Source: Serratia marcescens
GTDB lineage: Bacteria; Pseudomonadota; Gammaproteobacteria; Enterobacterales; Enterobacteriaceae
Direction of reading: 5' to 3'
Assembly (NCBI RefSeq): GCF_001902635.1
Contig: NZ_MJAO01000004.1
Coordinates: forward strand, 219,315 to 283,314
Length of the DNA: 64,000 bases
Shown: piece by piece, positions 18,234-27,080 of the stretch
Layout of the letters: each line of letters opens with the position of its first letter
Position numbering within the stretch: the stretch's first letter is position 1
The notes under the pieces: generated by a model
Database searches by the model: none
Told to the model about the DNA's origin: nothing
Seen by the model: only the letters and a program-made list of their open reading frames with translations
Made by a program: the position numbers and the translations under genes

Positions 18234-19010
18234 TTAGCGGTAAGGCTGCAGCCAGCCGAGCCCGGCGGCGGTGTCCCCGCGCGGCCGGTATTCGCAGCCG
18301 ATCCAGCCCTGATAACCGAGCGCGTCCAGTCTGTCGAACAGCCACGGATAGTTCAGTTCGCCGGCGTCCGGCTCGTGACGATCCGGCACCGAGGCGATCT
18401 GGATATGCGCGTAGCGCCCGGCCAGCGTCTCCAGCAGCCCGCTGATATTGCCGTCCACTAATTGTGCGTGGAAGACGTCGAACTGAATGAACACGTTCGG
18501 TCTGTCGATTGCCGCCACCACCTCTGCCGCCTGATGCTGGCTGGCGAACAGGTAGTCGGGTTTGACCGGCGGACTGAGCGCTTCGATCAGTACTTTGACG
18601 CCGTGCGGGGCGAAGGCGTCGGCGGCATAGCGCGCATTGGCGATAAAGGTCTCGAGGTAACGCTGCCGATCCGCGCCCGCAGGCACCACGCCCGCCATCA
18701 GATGTACGCAGGGGCAGGCGAGGGCGAGGGCGTAGGCCAGCGCGCGATCGATATCGGCGCGCGCATCCTGTTCGCGCCCCGGCAGCGCCGCCAGCCCCCA
18801 TTCGCCGGCGGCGGTATCGCCGGGCGCGGTGTTGAACAGCACTTGTTGCAGGCCGTGTTCGCGCAGCTTATCGGCCAGCAGATCGGCGGGATAATCGTAT
18901 GGGAACAGGAATTCCACCGCGCTGAAACCCTGTTCGGCAGCGGCGGCGAAGCGCTCGAGGAAAGGTACCTCGTTAAACATCATCGATAAATTGGCGGCAA
19001 ATTTAGGCAT
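18234..19010 (-). CDS. otnI: 2-oxo-tetronate isomerase OtnI
   Basis: The 258-residue protein has a xylose isomerase-like TIM barrel of the hydroxypyruvate isomerase family: [40 protein letters not shown], and metal-ligand regions [33 protein letters not shown] and GCEYRPRG. OtnI interconverts 2-oxo- and 3-oxo-tetronate in the catabolism of C4 acid sugars, feeding OtnK. Assignment rests on family plus operon context. It starts 3 bp after the otnC stop, so co-transcription is near certain. Confidence 0.88.
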   Translation of the reverse strand: MPKFAANLSMMFNEVPFLERFAAAAEQGFSAVEFLFPYDYPADLLADKLREHGLQQVLFNTAPGDTAAGEWGLAALPGREQDARADIDRALAYALALACPCVHLMAGVVPAGADRQRYLETFIANARYAADAFAPHGVKVLIEALSPPVKPDYLFASQHQAAEVVAAIDRPNVFIQFDVFHAQLVDGNISGLLETLAGRYAHIQIASVPDRHEPDAGELNYPWLFDRLDALGYQGWIGCEYRPRGDTAAGLGWLQPYR

Positions 19011-19013
19011 GGT

Positions 19014-19646
19014 TCAGCTCCGTAATTCGGCAATTTCATCATCGGTCAAATAGCGGATCGGACGATCGCCGAGGGTGAAGATCAGCCGCGCCGCATCTTC
19101 CATCTCTTCGGTATTGTCCGCCGCCGCTCGCAGGTCTTTGCCGGTGACCACCGGCCCGTGGTTGGCTAGCAAAAAGGCGCGGTGGGTCGGTGCCAGGCGG
19201 GCCAGATCCTGCGCCAGCCTTTCGTCGCCAGGGCGGTAATAGGGCACCACCGGCACCTTGCCGACGCGCATCACCACATAGGGGGTGAACGGCTTGATGG
19301 CGTTGTCGACGTCCAGCCCCTGCAGGCAAGAGAGCGCCGTGAGGTAGGTGCAATGCAGGTGCACCACCGCTTTACATTCCGGGTTGTTCAGATAGAGCGC
19401 CCGGTGAAAGCTGATCTCTTTCGACGGCTTGTCGCCGGACAGCCAGTCGCCGTGCAGGCTCACTTTAGACAGGCGATCGGCCTGCAGCTCACCCAGGCAG
19501 GAGCCGGTCGGCGTCGCCAGCAGCGTGCCGTCCGGCAGCAACAGCGAGAGGTTGCCGGCGGAGCCGGTGGCGTAACCGCGTTGGAAAAACGAGGCGCCCA
19601 GGCGCACCATCTCTTCACGCGCCTGCTGTTCGAGGGTCATGGTCAT
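19014..19646 (-). CDS. otnC: 3-oxo-tetronate 4-phosphate decarboxylase OtnC
   Basis: The 210-residue class II aldolase/adducin fold protein shows GSAGNLSLLLPDG and the zinc-binding histidines in VVHLHCTYLTALSC and LLANHGPVVTGKDL. OtnC decarboxylates 3-oxo-tetronate 4-phosphate to dihydroxyacetone phosphate. Its start overlaps the otnK stop by 4 bp (ATGA); an alternative ATG is two codons later (19640). The order ltnD-otnK-otnC-otnI is that of the described pathway. Confidence 0.9.
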   Translation of the reverse strand: MTMTLEQQAREEMVRLGASFFQRGYATGSAGNLSLLLPDGTLLATPTGSCLGELQADRLSKVSLHGDWLSGDKPSKEISFHRALYLNNPECKAVVHLHCTYLTALSCLQGLDVDNAIKPFTPYVVMRVGKVPVVPYYRPGDERLAQDLARLAPTHRAFLLANHGPVVTGKDLRAAADNTEEMEDAARLIFTLGDRPIRYLTDDEIAELRS

Positions 19647-20902
19647 ACCGGAAACTCCGTTTGCGCGCGCGCGAAGAAGGCTTCATCGCCAAAATTGCCT
19701 GATTTCAATGCCAGGGAAATGGCCTGGTCGCTGGCGCGCACCCAGGGAACGCCGGGGGAAATGCTGGGGCCGATATGGAAACCGCGAATGCCCAACGCCT
19801 GTGTTACCACGCCGGAGGTTTCGCCGCCGGCGACGATAAAGCGGCGGAATCCCAACTGGCGCAGTTGCACCACCAGCTCGGCGAACAACGCCTCCACCGC
19901 CTCGCTGGCGGCGCTACCGTATTGCTGTTGCGTTTGCTGCAGCGCTTCCGGCGCTGCGGTAGCGTAGACCAGCGGGGCAAGCGCCCCCCCGGCGTGGCGC
20001 TGCGCCCAATGTGCCAACTCGGCGGCGTAGGCGGCGCGCGTCTGCGAATTGAGACAGCGGCCGACATCGATGGCCTGCGCCGCAGCGCGTGCGCGGTAGT
20101 GCGCCACCTGCCGGTTGGTCATCACAGAACACGAGCCCGACAGCACCGCCGCTTTTTCGCCCTGCGGCGCGCCGGCCGCTTCTGCCGATTGTTCGCCGCC
20201 CTGTGCCCATTGCCGCGCCAGACCGATAGCCAGGCCCGAACCGCCGGTCACCAGCTTCATCGTTTTCAGCGCTTCACCCTGGGTGAGCAGATGCCGTTCG
20301 TTGAGCGTATCCAGCACCGCGTAGCGCACGCCTTCCTGCGCCAAGTGCCGCAGTTTCGCGCTGACCGCCTCGGCGCCGCGGTCCATTTCCGCCGCCGCCA
20401 CCAGGCCGCAGCGCCCGGTAGCCTGGGATTCCATCAGTCGCAGCAGGTTGCTGTCGGTCATGGGCGTGACCGGATGATGCCGCATGCCGGATTCAGACAG
20501 TAGCTGTTCCCCGACGAACAGATGCCCCTGATAGACCGTGCGGCCGTTTACCGGCAGCGCCGGCGAGACAACCGTGAAATCTTCCCCCAGCGCGGCGAGC
20601 AGGGCATCGGTCACCGGGCCGATATTGCCCCGTGCGGTGCTGTCGAAGGTGGAACAGTATTTGAAGTAGAACTGGCGGCAGCCCTGTTTTCGCAGCCAGG
20701 CCAGCGCCTGCAACGATTGTTCGACCGCCTGCTCTGTCGGGCAGGAGCGCGATTTCAGGCTGATGACTATCGCCTGAGCGTTTACCGGCGTTTCATCTTG
20801 CGGCACGCCGTTCAACTGCACCGTCGGCAGGCCGTTTTGCACCAGAAAACTGGCAATGTCGGTCGCGCCGGTAAAATCATCCGCGATTACGCCGAGCAGC
20901 AT
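19643..20902 (-). CDS. otnK: 3-oxo-tetronate kinase OtnK
   Basis: The 419-residue four-carbon acid sugar kinase (DUF1537) has the N-terminal GVIADDFTGATDIASFLVQ, the central YFKYCSTFDSTARGNIGPVTDALL, and the C-terminal nucleotide-binding FIVAGGETSGVVTQALGI. It phosphorylates 3-oxo-tetronate at C4 with ATP in the cytoplasm. The start codon shares one base with the ltnD stop (TGATG), so translation is coupled. Family plus operon order give the name; whether the true substrate is the L-threonate or D-erythronate series depends on LtnD. Confidence 0.93.
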   Translation of the reverse strand: MLLGVIADDFTGATDIASFLVQNGLPTVQLNGVPQDETPVNAQAIVISLKSRSCPTEQAVEQSLQALAWLRKQGCRQFYFKYCSTFDSTARGNIGPVTDALLAALGEDFTVVSPALPVNGRTVYQGHLFVGEQLLSESGMRHHPVTPMTDSNLLRLMESQATGRCGLVAAAEMDRGAEAVSAKLRHLAQEGVRYAVLDTLNERHLLTQGEALKTMKLVTGGSGLAIGLARQWAQGGEQSAEAAGAPQGEKAAVLSGSCSVMTNRQVAHYRARAAAQAIDVGRCLNSQTRAAYAAELAHWAQRHAGGALAPLVYATAAPEALQQTQQQYGSAASEAVEALFAELVVQLRQLGFRRFIVAGGETSGVVTQALGIRGFHIGPSISPGVPWVRASDQAISLALKSGNFGDEAFFARAQTEFPV

Positions 20903-21816
20903 CAGAGCGCCTCCTTTTTTTGCGGCAAATCGATGCCGGCAAAGATTTTGATCACCGCACTGTCGTCTTCTTTACCGTAACCGGCGTTGCTGGCGGCGGT
21001 AAACATGGTGAAGGCGGTGGAGGCCAGCGGCAGCGGGAAGTGCAGCGCTTTGGCGGTATCCGTCACCAGCCCCAGATCCTTGACGAAGATATCCACCGCC
21101 GATTTGGGTGCATAGTCGCCGTCGACCACGTGGCGCATGCGATTTTCGAACATCCAGGAGTTGCCGGCGGCATGGGTGACCACGTCATACATGACGTCCA
21201 GCGGGATGCCGGCGCGGGCGGCCAGCGCCATGGCTTCCGCCCCGGCGGCGATGTGCACCCCGGCCAACAGCTGGTGGATGATTTTCACCGTTGCCCCCAG
21301 GCCGATTGCCTCGCCGATACGGTAAACCTTGCCGGCGATGGCGTCCAACACGGGTTGCAGACGCGCGAAGGCGGCGTCGGCGCCGGCGGCCATCACCGTC
21401 ATCTGACCTTCCTCGGCCTTGGCCGCACCGCCGGAAACTGGCGCATCCAGCATCGGTAGCCCGTAGGCCTGCAGCCGTTGCTCGATCTGTTTGGCGTCGT
21501 CGGCGGAAATGGTCGAAGAAATCATCACCGCGGTGCCCGGCTTGAGTTGTGGTGCCAGGCCTTGCTCGCCGAACAGGATCTGCTTCACCTGTGCGGCGTT
21601 CACCACCAGCAGCAGTACGGCGTCCAGCTCGGCGGCGAAATCGCACGCGCTGGGTGCCGTTTGTTTCGCCCCGGCCTGTTGCAGCGCCGCCAGCGCCTGC
21701 GGATTAAGGTCTGCCCCGTAGGTGGTCAATCCGGCGCGGAGGCAAGAACGTGCCGCGCCCATGCCCATCGCGCCCAGCCCAATGATGCAAATGGCATAAT
21801 TACCTGGGTGTGTCAT
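20902..21816 (-). CDS. ltnD: L-threonate dehydrogenase LtnD
   Basis: The 304-residue 3-hydroxyisobutyrate dehydrogenase-family protein has the Rossmann motif IIGLGAMGMGAARS, substrate motif DAPVSGGAAKAEEG, and catalytic lysine region GATVKIIHQLLAG. In this operon context it corresponds to E. coli YgbJ (LtnD), which oxidises L-threonate to 2-oxo-tetronate with NAD. It is the first gene of the operon, divergent from a DeoR regulator. A related substrate such as D-glycerate or tartronate semialdehyde would be the alternative for an isolated gene but is unlikely with otnK-otnC-otnI attached. Confidence 0.9.
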   Translation of the reverse strand: MTHPGNYAICIIGLGAMGMGAARSCLRAGLTTYGADLNPQALAALQQAGAKQTAPSACDFAAELDAVLLLVVNAAQVKQILFGEQGLAPQLKPGTAVMISSTISADDAKQIEQRLQAYGLPMLDAPVSGGAAKAEEGQMTVMAAGADAAFARLQPVLDAIAGKVYRIGEAIGLGATVKIIHQLLAGVHIAAGAEAMALAARAGIPLDVMYDVVTHAAGNSWMFENRMRHVVDGDYAPKSAVDIFVKDLGLVTDTAKALHFPLPLASTAFTMFTAASNAGYGKEDDSAVIKIFAGIDLPQKKEAL

Positions 21817-22099
21817 AATGCACTCCTGTTAATTTTAGTGATAATTTGTTTTGTTGTGTTAAATGTAAGCGCTTGTCGGTCGTTTATCCGCGATCGTTAT
21901 CACAATAATTAACAATGCGTGAGGCGAATGCTCCGCATGGTTTCTGGCCAGCGTTAAGCTTATTTTTCTGTTTTTAAAGTGGTTTATGCTTGCTTGATGT
22001 CACTGTGTGCGCCGTCACGCCGCGAAAAATTAAGGCTATCGGCGAACGAAAATTGACGTAAAATCACAATTATTATCACCGCAGCAACGAGAGGGAACC
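21817..22099. promoter_or_regulatory. divergent control region of the otn operon and its DeoR regulator
   Basis: A 283-bp AT-rich gap between ltnD and the DeoR gene, holding both promoters. A left CRP half-site (TGTGATAACGATCGC read on the minus strand, near 21885-21905) is visible but the right half is poor. No clear DeoR operator could be picked by eye. Confidence 0.45.
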
Positions 22100-22870
22100 G
22101 TGATACCTGTAGAACGCCATCAACAAATTCTTGCGCTGGTATCCGAACGCGGCGTCGTCAGCATCGCTGAACTGACCGAACGGCTGGGGGTTTCGCACAT
22201 GACGATCCGCCGTGACTTGCAAAAGCTGGAAGAGCAGGGCGCGGTGCAGTCGGTATCGGGCGGCGTGCAGGCGCCGGAGCGGGTGGCGAGCGAACCTTCG
22301 CACCAGGCCAAAGAGGGGATGTTCAGCCGGCAGAAAACCGCCATCGGCCAGTTAGCGGCGCGGCAAATTCCCGCCAATAGCTGCATCTATCTGGATGCCG
22401 GCACCACCACGCTGGCGCTGGCCAAACAGATCGGTGAGCGTGACGATTTGACGGTGGTGACCAACGACTTTGTCATCGCCGGATTCCTGATCGAACACAG
22501 CCAGTGCAAGATCATCCACACCGGCGGCACCGTGTGCCGTGAAAACCGCTCCTGCGTCGGCGAAGCGGCGGCGCAGGCGCTGCGCGGCCTGTTTATCGAT
22601 CTGGCGTTTATCTCCGCGTCCTCCTGGAGCATGCGCGGTCTGTCGACGCCGAACGAAGACAAGGTGATGGTGAAGAAGGCCATCGTCGAGGCCAGCCGTC
22701 GCTGCATTTTGCTCAGTGATACTTCGAAGTACGGCAAGGTCGCGACCTACCTGGCGCTGCCGATCGCCGCCTTTGACGCCATTATTACCGACGAGGGGTT
22801 GCCCGCCGCGGCGCGCGAGGCGATTGAGCAAGCGGGGATCGCGTTGCTGACGGCAGGGGCTGAGGGGTAA
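22100..22870 (+). CDS. DeoR/GlpR family regulator of the otn operon (YgbI-like)
   Basis: The 256-residue protein opens with PVERHQQILALVSERGVVSIAELTERLGVSHMTIRRDLQKLEEQG, the DeoR HTH. A sugar-phosphate binding DeoRC domain with IYLDAGTTTLALA and DTSKYGK follows. The start is GTG at 22100 with GAGGGA upstream. It lies divergent from ltnD, as ygbI does from ygbJ in E. coli. By family precedent it represses the operon until a phosphorylated pathway intermediate binds. Confidence 0.9.
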   Translation: MIPVERHQQILALVSERGVVSIAELTERLGVSHMTIRRDLQKLEEQGAVQSVSGGVQAPERVASEPSHQAKEGMFSRQKTAIGQLAARQIPANSCIYLDAGTTTLALAKQIGERDDLTVVTNDFVIAGFLIEHSQCKIIHTGGTVCRENRSCVGEAAAQALRGLFIDLAFISASSWSMRGLSTPNEDKVMVKKAIVEASRRCILLSDTSKYGKVATYLALPIAAFDAIITDEGLPAAAREAIEQAGIALLTAGAEG

Positions 22871-22948
22871 ACCCGAACCGGTATTGATGCCAGGCTTCAG
22901 CGGTGAATCTTCTTCACCGCCGCCGCGGTTTTCAGCCATGCGGCTCGA

Positions 22949-24415
22949 TTAACGCGGCGGAATGGCAAAGCGGAAGCAGGCGCCGCTTTGCGCTTGCTCG
23001 ATCAGCTGAATGTCGCTGCCGTGCAACTGCAGAATGCGCCGCACGATCATCAGACCCAATCCACCGGAAGGGCGCCGGGCACCGCTCAGGATCGACGGCC
23101 GCACAAACAAATCGGCGCGCAGCGCCTGCGGAATGCCGGGGCCGCTGTCGCTGACCTGCACCATCACCTGATCTTCCTGCCGCCACAGCCGCACGCCGAT
23201 GTCGCCGCCGGGCGGCGTATGGCGAATGGCGTTGTCCAGCAGGTTGGTCAGCACCCGCTCAATCAGACTGAGATCGGCGAACACCGGCGGAATGCCGGGG
23301 GCGATGTCGGCGTGCAGCCGCTGGTTGCGCGCCTCCGCCGCCAGCTCGAACTTTTGGAACACGTCCTGCAACAGTTCGCTGAGGGAGAAGGGCTCTTTTT
23401 GCGGCTTCACCACGCCGTACTCCAGCCGTGCCAGTTCAAACAGCTCCTGCGCCAGCTTGCCGACCTTGCGGCTCTGCGCCAACGCAATCTCCAGATAGCG
23501 CTGCCGATCGGCTTCGCTCAGGGCGGCGGCCTTGACCGACAGCGTTTCCAGATAGCCGTGCAGCGAGGTGAGTGGGGTGCGCAGATCGTGCGAGACATTG
23601 GCGATGAATTCACGCCGCAGCCGATCCTGCTGCGCCAGCGTTTGCCACTGCTCGGCAAGGCGCTGTGCCATGCGGTGGAAGGCCTGCTGCAGCTGGCTGA
23701 CTTCATCGCGCCCGGCCTGTACCGCCGGCAGCGCCGCGTAGGCCTGCACCGCCTCGATGCCGCCGTTGTCCAGCGCGTTGACCTGTCGGGTCAGGCGACG
23801 GATGGGGCGCGTCACCCAATAAAACGCGAAACCGCCGGCGAGCAGGCTGAACAGCACCATCACCCCGGAGGTCCACAGCGCCATCCTGACCGCAGAGTTG
23901 AACTGGGCATTGCTGGCCAGCGCCGTGTACTCTTCGCCGAGCAGCACCACGTACAGATAGCCTTCGATCCGGCCATCAACCTTTAGCGGCGCGACGCTGA
24001 ACACCTTGCGCCCATCCGCGCTGCGCGGATCGTCGCCATACACCGGCATCTGCGCCCCATCGAGCAGCGCCTGCAGCGGCGGCAGCGCGACCCGCTGCCG
24101 TTGCAGATGCCCGGCCGGCGCGGCGTTGCCGATAATCGTGCCCTGTTTGTCGAGCAGGTAAACCTCAACGCTGGGATTCACCGCCATCAGCTGATCGAAT
24201 AGGGTATGCACCGCCTGCGGATCCGGCCCGTTCACCCCCAGCAGCGGATTGCTGTCGGCGATATGCTGCGCCAGGTTGCCGGACAGGCGCTGGATCACCG
24301 CCTGGCTGTACTGGGTGCTGCTGCGCACCTGCATCCAGCCGGAAAAGGCGCAGCCGATGACGATCAGCAGCGCGAAGATCAGCGTGAGGCGTTGCGCTAA
24401 CGTAAGGTTTTTCAT
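22949..24415 (-). CDS. sensor histidine kinase of a two-component system
   Basis: The 488-residue protein has a first transmembrane helix (residues 8-27), a periplasmic domain of about 150 residues, a second helix (about 184-205), HAMP, then the dimerisation and catalytic domains. The phosphorylated histidine lies in FIANVSHDLRTPL, the N-box is LLDNAIRHTP, and the ATP lid motifs are DSGPGIP and GGLGLMIVRR. It should phosphorylate the response regulator encoded 3 bp upstream. The signal is unknown. The divergent redox gene cluster suggests a periplasmic oxidant or metal signal, which is inference only. Confidence 0.93.
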   Translation of the reverse strand: MKNLTLAQRLTLIFALLIVIGCAFSGWMQVRSSTQYSQAVIQRLSGNLAQHIADSNPLLGVNGPDPQAVHTLFDQLMAVNPSVEVYLLDKQGTIIGNAAPAGHLQRQRVALPPLQALLDGAQMPVYGDDPRSADGRKVFSVAPLKVDGRIEGYLYVVLLGEEYTALASNAQFNSAVRMALWTSGVMVLFSLLAGGFAFYWVTRPIRRLTRQVNALDNGGIEAVQAYAALPAVQAGRDEVSQLQQAFHRMAQRLAEQWQTLAQQDRLRREFIANVSHDLRTPLTSLHGYLETLSVKAAALSEADRQRYLEIALAQSRKVGKLAQELFELARLEYGVVKPQKEPFSLSELLQDVFQKFELAAEARNQRLHADIAPGIPPVFADLSLIERVLTNLLDNAIRHTPPGGDIGVRLWRQEDQVMVQVSDSGPGIPQALRADLFVRPSILSGARRPSGGLGLMIVRRILQLHGSDIQLIEQAQSGACFRFAIPPR

Positions 24416-24418
24416 GGC

Positions 24419-25132
24419 TCACTCTTGCGGCGCGGCCGCGAATTTATAGCCCATGCCCCACACCGTGAGGATGCGCTCGGGTTCCGCCGGGTTGCGCTCG
24501 ATCTTGATGCGCAGCCGGTTGATATGGGTGTTGACGGTGTGCTCATACCCCTCGTGCTGATAGCCCCAGACCTGATTCAACAGGCTCAGGCGCGAGAACA
24601 CCTGGCCCGGGTGGCGGGCGAAAAAGTACAGCAGATCGAATTCGCGCGGCGTCAGCTCGACCGGCTGCTGGTGCAGGTGCACCTCGCGGGCGAGGGGATC
24701 GATGGTCAGATCGTTGAAGCTGAGCACGCCGGCGTCCAGGCGCAGGTTGCGGCTCATCGCTTCCTGGCGGCGAAACAGCGCCTTGACCCGCGCCACCAGT
24801 TCCAGCATGGAAAAGGGTTTGGCCAGATAGTCGTCGGCGCCCAGCTCCAGCCCCAGCACGCGGTGTACCTCGCTGGAGCGCGCGCTGGTGATGATGATCG
24901 GTGTGTAGCGCGTCATGGTGCGCGCCCGGCGGCAAATCTCCAATCCGTCTACGCCCGGCAGCATCAGATCGAGGATCAAGGCGTCCCAGCCGCCCTGTTC
25001 CAGCATCGCCATGCCCCGGTTGCCGTCGGCGGCGTGGCTGATGGTGTAACCTTCGTCACGCAGATGCAGCTGCAGCAGCTCGGCGATGTCGCCGTCGTCC
25101 TCGACGATCAAAATTCGTTTTGGCTTGTCCAT
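24419..25132 (-). CDS. OmpR/PhoB family response regulator
   Basis: The 237-residue protein has a receiver domain with the acidic pair in VEDDGD, phospho-acceptor Asp in LILDLMLPG, and Lys in YLAKPF. A winged-helix effector follows (VELTPREFDLLYFFARHPGQVFSRLSLLNQVWG, then EHTVNTHINRLRIKIE and GMGYKF). It is co-transcribed with the downstream kinase gene and divergent from the cytochrome b/molybdopterin genes. The 149-bp gap between the two units is where it most plausibly binds. Confidence 0.94.
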   Translation of the reverse strand: MDKPKRILIVEDDGDIAELLQLHLRDEGYTISHAADGNRGMAMLEQGGWDALILDLMLPGVDGLEICRRARTMTRYTPIIITSARSSEVHRVLGLELGADDYLAKPFSMLELVARVKALFRRQEAMSRNLRLDAGVLSFNDLTIDPLAREVHLHQQPVELTPREFDLLYFFARHPGQVFSRLSLLNQVWGYQHEGYEHTVNTHINRLRIKIERNPAEPERILTVWGMGYKFAAAPQE

Positions 25133-25281
25133 TCTCGTTACCGCTGATTGCCCGATTCTCTCTGAAGTCTACACAACCCCCACCGGCGGAGTTATCACAT
25201 TTTATTTAACTTTGCGTGAGGCCTTGGGGAACAAATCCGGGGAATACTCGGCGTATCGCCTCATTGGCCGCAGGAGTTCGC
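25133..25281. promoter_or_regulatory. divergent promoter region between response regulator and redox cluster
   Basis: The 149-bp gap must hold promoters in both directions. I see no direct repeat strong enough to name as the response-regulator box, and no perfect sigma-70 pair. Confidence 0.4.
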
Positions 25282-25893
25282 ATGAGCCTCACCCTCACCC
25301 CGGAACAACGACAGACGGTACATCCGCTGTGGTTGCGGCTGACGCATTGGCTGAATGCGCTGGCGATGCTGATCATGGTGACCAGCGGCTGGCGTATCTA
25401 CAACGCCTCGCCGCTGTTCAACTTCAGCTTTCTCAATGAGCTGACGCTCGGCGGCTGGCTGGGCGGCGCGCTGCAGTGGCACTTCGCCGGCATGTGGCTG
25501 TTCGGCGTCAACGGGCTGTGTTACCTGCTGATCAACCTGGTCAGCGGGCGTTTCAAACGCAAGTATTGGCCGCTCAGCCCACGGCAGTTTCTCGCTGATT
25601 TGGGCGCCGCGCTGCGCGGCAGGCTGCAACACGCCGATTTGCGCCATTACAACATGGTGCAACGTGTGGCCTATCTGTCGGTGATGGTCATCGGCGTACT
25701 AAGCGCGTTGTCCGGGCTGGTGCTGTGGAAATCGGTGCAGTTTCCGCTGCTGCGCACGTTGCTCGGCGGCTATGAGGCGGCGCGCTATATCCACTTTTTC
25801 GCCATGTCGGCGCTGGTGGCCTTCGTCGTGATCCATCTGGTGATGGTGGCGCTGGTGCCCCGAACGCTGTTGGCCATGCTGCGCGGACGTTAA
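25282..25893 (+). CDS. cytochrome b561-type membrane subunit
   Basis: The 203-residue protein starts MSLTLTPEQRQTVHPLWLRLTHWLNALAM with CAGGAG upstream. It has about four or five transmembrane helices and histidines placed as haem ligands (RLTHWLNA, LQWHFAGMWLFG, YIHFFAMSA, FVVIHLVMV). It belongs to the prokaryotic cytochrome b561 family that passes quinol electrons to a periplasmic oxidoreductase. It is 10 bp upstream of the molybdopterin enzyme, its likely electron-transfer partner. This is similar in logic to MsrQ and MsrP, although the sequence is not that of MsrQ. Confidence 0.87.
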   Translation: MSLTLTPEQRQTVHPLWLRLTHWLNALAMLIMVTSGWRIYNASPLFNFSFLNELTLGGWLGGALQWHFAGMWLFGVNGLCYLLINLVSGRFKRKYWPLSPRQFLADLGAALRGRLQHADLRHYNMVQRVAYLSVMVIGVLSALSGLVLWKSVQFPLLRTLLGGYEAARYIHFFAMSALVAFVVIHLVMVALVPRTLLAMLRGR

Positions 25894-25903
25894 GGAGTTC
25901 ACG

Positions 25904-26680
25904 ATGGAAAAGGATAAACGGATCATGACGATCGGTGAAGGGCAGGCGATCGTCAAAGAAGCGCAGCGGTTGTTGACCGCGTCGTCGCGCCGCCGCTTTC
26001 TGCGCAACGGCTTGACGCTGGGCGGTATCGCCATGCTCACCGGCTGCGATCTCAGCGACAACGCCAACGTCGAACAGGCGCTGAGCCGGATCTCTCGCTT
26101 CAACGATCGGGTACAGGGCTGGCTGTTCAGCGGCGATCGCCTGGCGCCGGTCTACCCGGAGTCGATGATCACCCGGCCGTTTCCGTTCAACGCTTTCTAC
26201 GCCGAGGAGGAGGCGCCGGACATCAACGGCGACGACTACCGGCTGGAGGTGGCCGGGCTGGTTCAGGACAAACGCGCCTGGAGCCTGCCGCAGCTGCATC
26301 GGATGGCGCAGGTCAGCCAGGTGACGCGCCATATCTGCGTCGAGGGCTGGAGCGCCATCGGCAAGTGGGGCGGCGTGCCGTTTGCGACCTTTCTCAACGC
26401 GATCGGGGCGGATCTGAGCGCCCGCTACGTTAGCTTCAAATGTGCCGACGGCTACTACACCAGCATCGACATGGCCACCGCGCTGCATCCGCAGACGATT
26501 ATCGCACTGACCTATGATGGCCAGATCTTGCCGCGCAAGTACGGCTACCCGATGAAGCTGCGCATGCCGACCAAACTGGGCTACAAGAATCCGAAACACA
26601 TTCAGGTGATCGAGGTCACCAATCGCTTCCCGGGCGGTTACTGGGAAGACCAGGGTTACAACTGGTTTGGCGGCAGCTGA
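25904..26680 (+). CDS. Tat-exported molybdopterin-dependent oxidoreductase (sulfite oxidase family)
   Basis: The 258-residue protein has a twin-arginine signal (SSRRRFLRNGLTLGGIAML) that ends in LTGC, a possible lipobox, so it may be a Tat-exported lipoprotein. The catalytic domain of the sulfite oxidase superfamily is seen in VTRHICVEGWSAIGKWGGVPF; the cysteine there should bind molybdenum. The later KCADGYYTSIDM and YGYPMKLRMPTKLGYKNPKHI are also typical. It lacks the C-terminal dimerisation domain of true sulfite oxidases, as MsrP does. The substrate is unknown; reduction of an oxidised sulfur or nitrogen compound in the periplasm is a reasonable guess. Confidence 0.87.
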   Translation: MEKDKRIMTIGEGQAIVKEAQRLLTASSRRRFLRNGLTLGGIAMLTGCDLSDNANVEQALSRISRFNDRVQGWLFSGDRLAPVYPESMITRPFPFNAFYAEEEAPDINGDDYRLEVAGLVQDKRAWSLPQLHRMAQVSQVTRHICVEGWSAIGKWGGVPFATFLNAIGADLSARYVSFKCADGYYTSIDMATALHPQTIIALTYDGQILPRKYGYPMKLRMPTKLGYKNPKHIQVIEVTNRFPGGYWEDQGYNWFGGS

Positions 26681-26739
26681 GGTGGCCGCCGGCCATTCTC
26701 CGGCACCCCGGTGCCTTTGACATGACGGAAGGAAATACC

Positions 26740-27015
26740 ATGAAAAAGTTATTCGCAATGATGATGTGCAGCGCGCTGATGCTGGGTGTGGCCGGCGCCA
26801 ACGCCGCCGATGGCATGAGCAAAGACGCGATGAAAAAGGACGGCATGAGCCAGATGTCGCACGACGGCATGGCCAAAGACGGCATGAAGAAAGAGTGCAT
26901 GGGCAAGGACTGCATGAAGAAAGACAAGATGGGGAAAGACGCCATGAAAAAGGATGGCATGGCGAAAGACGGCATGAAGAAAGACGAAATGAAGAAGGAC
27001 GCGATGGGGCACTAA
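26740..27015 (+). CDS. secreted MxKDx pentapeptide-repeat protein
   Basis: The 91-residue protein has a signal peptide ending ANA and a mature part built of about a dozen MxKDx units (MSKDA, MKKDG, MAKDG, MKKEC, MGKDC, MKKDK, MGKDA and so on). This is the TIGR02953-type pentapeptide repeat. The mature chain is about one fifth methionine and rich in lysine and aspartate, with two cysteines in the middle. It starts at 26740 with GGAAGGA upstream. The function is not known. Methionine and cysteine content would suit copper binding or acting as a methionine sulfoxide sink. Position after the molybdopterin enzyme supports a periplasmic redox role, as inference. Confidence 0.85.
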   Translation: MKKLFAMMMCSALMLGVAGANAADGMSKDAMKKDGMSQMSHDGMAKDGMKKECMGKDCMKKDKMGKDAMKKDGMAKDGMKKDEMKKDAMGH

Positions 27016-27080
27016 GCCGCCGCATCCCGCGGCCGCAAGCGGCAGGCCCGCTGTGGCTGCGGGCAACATAAGGAGAGGGG

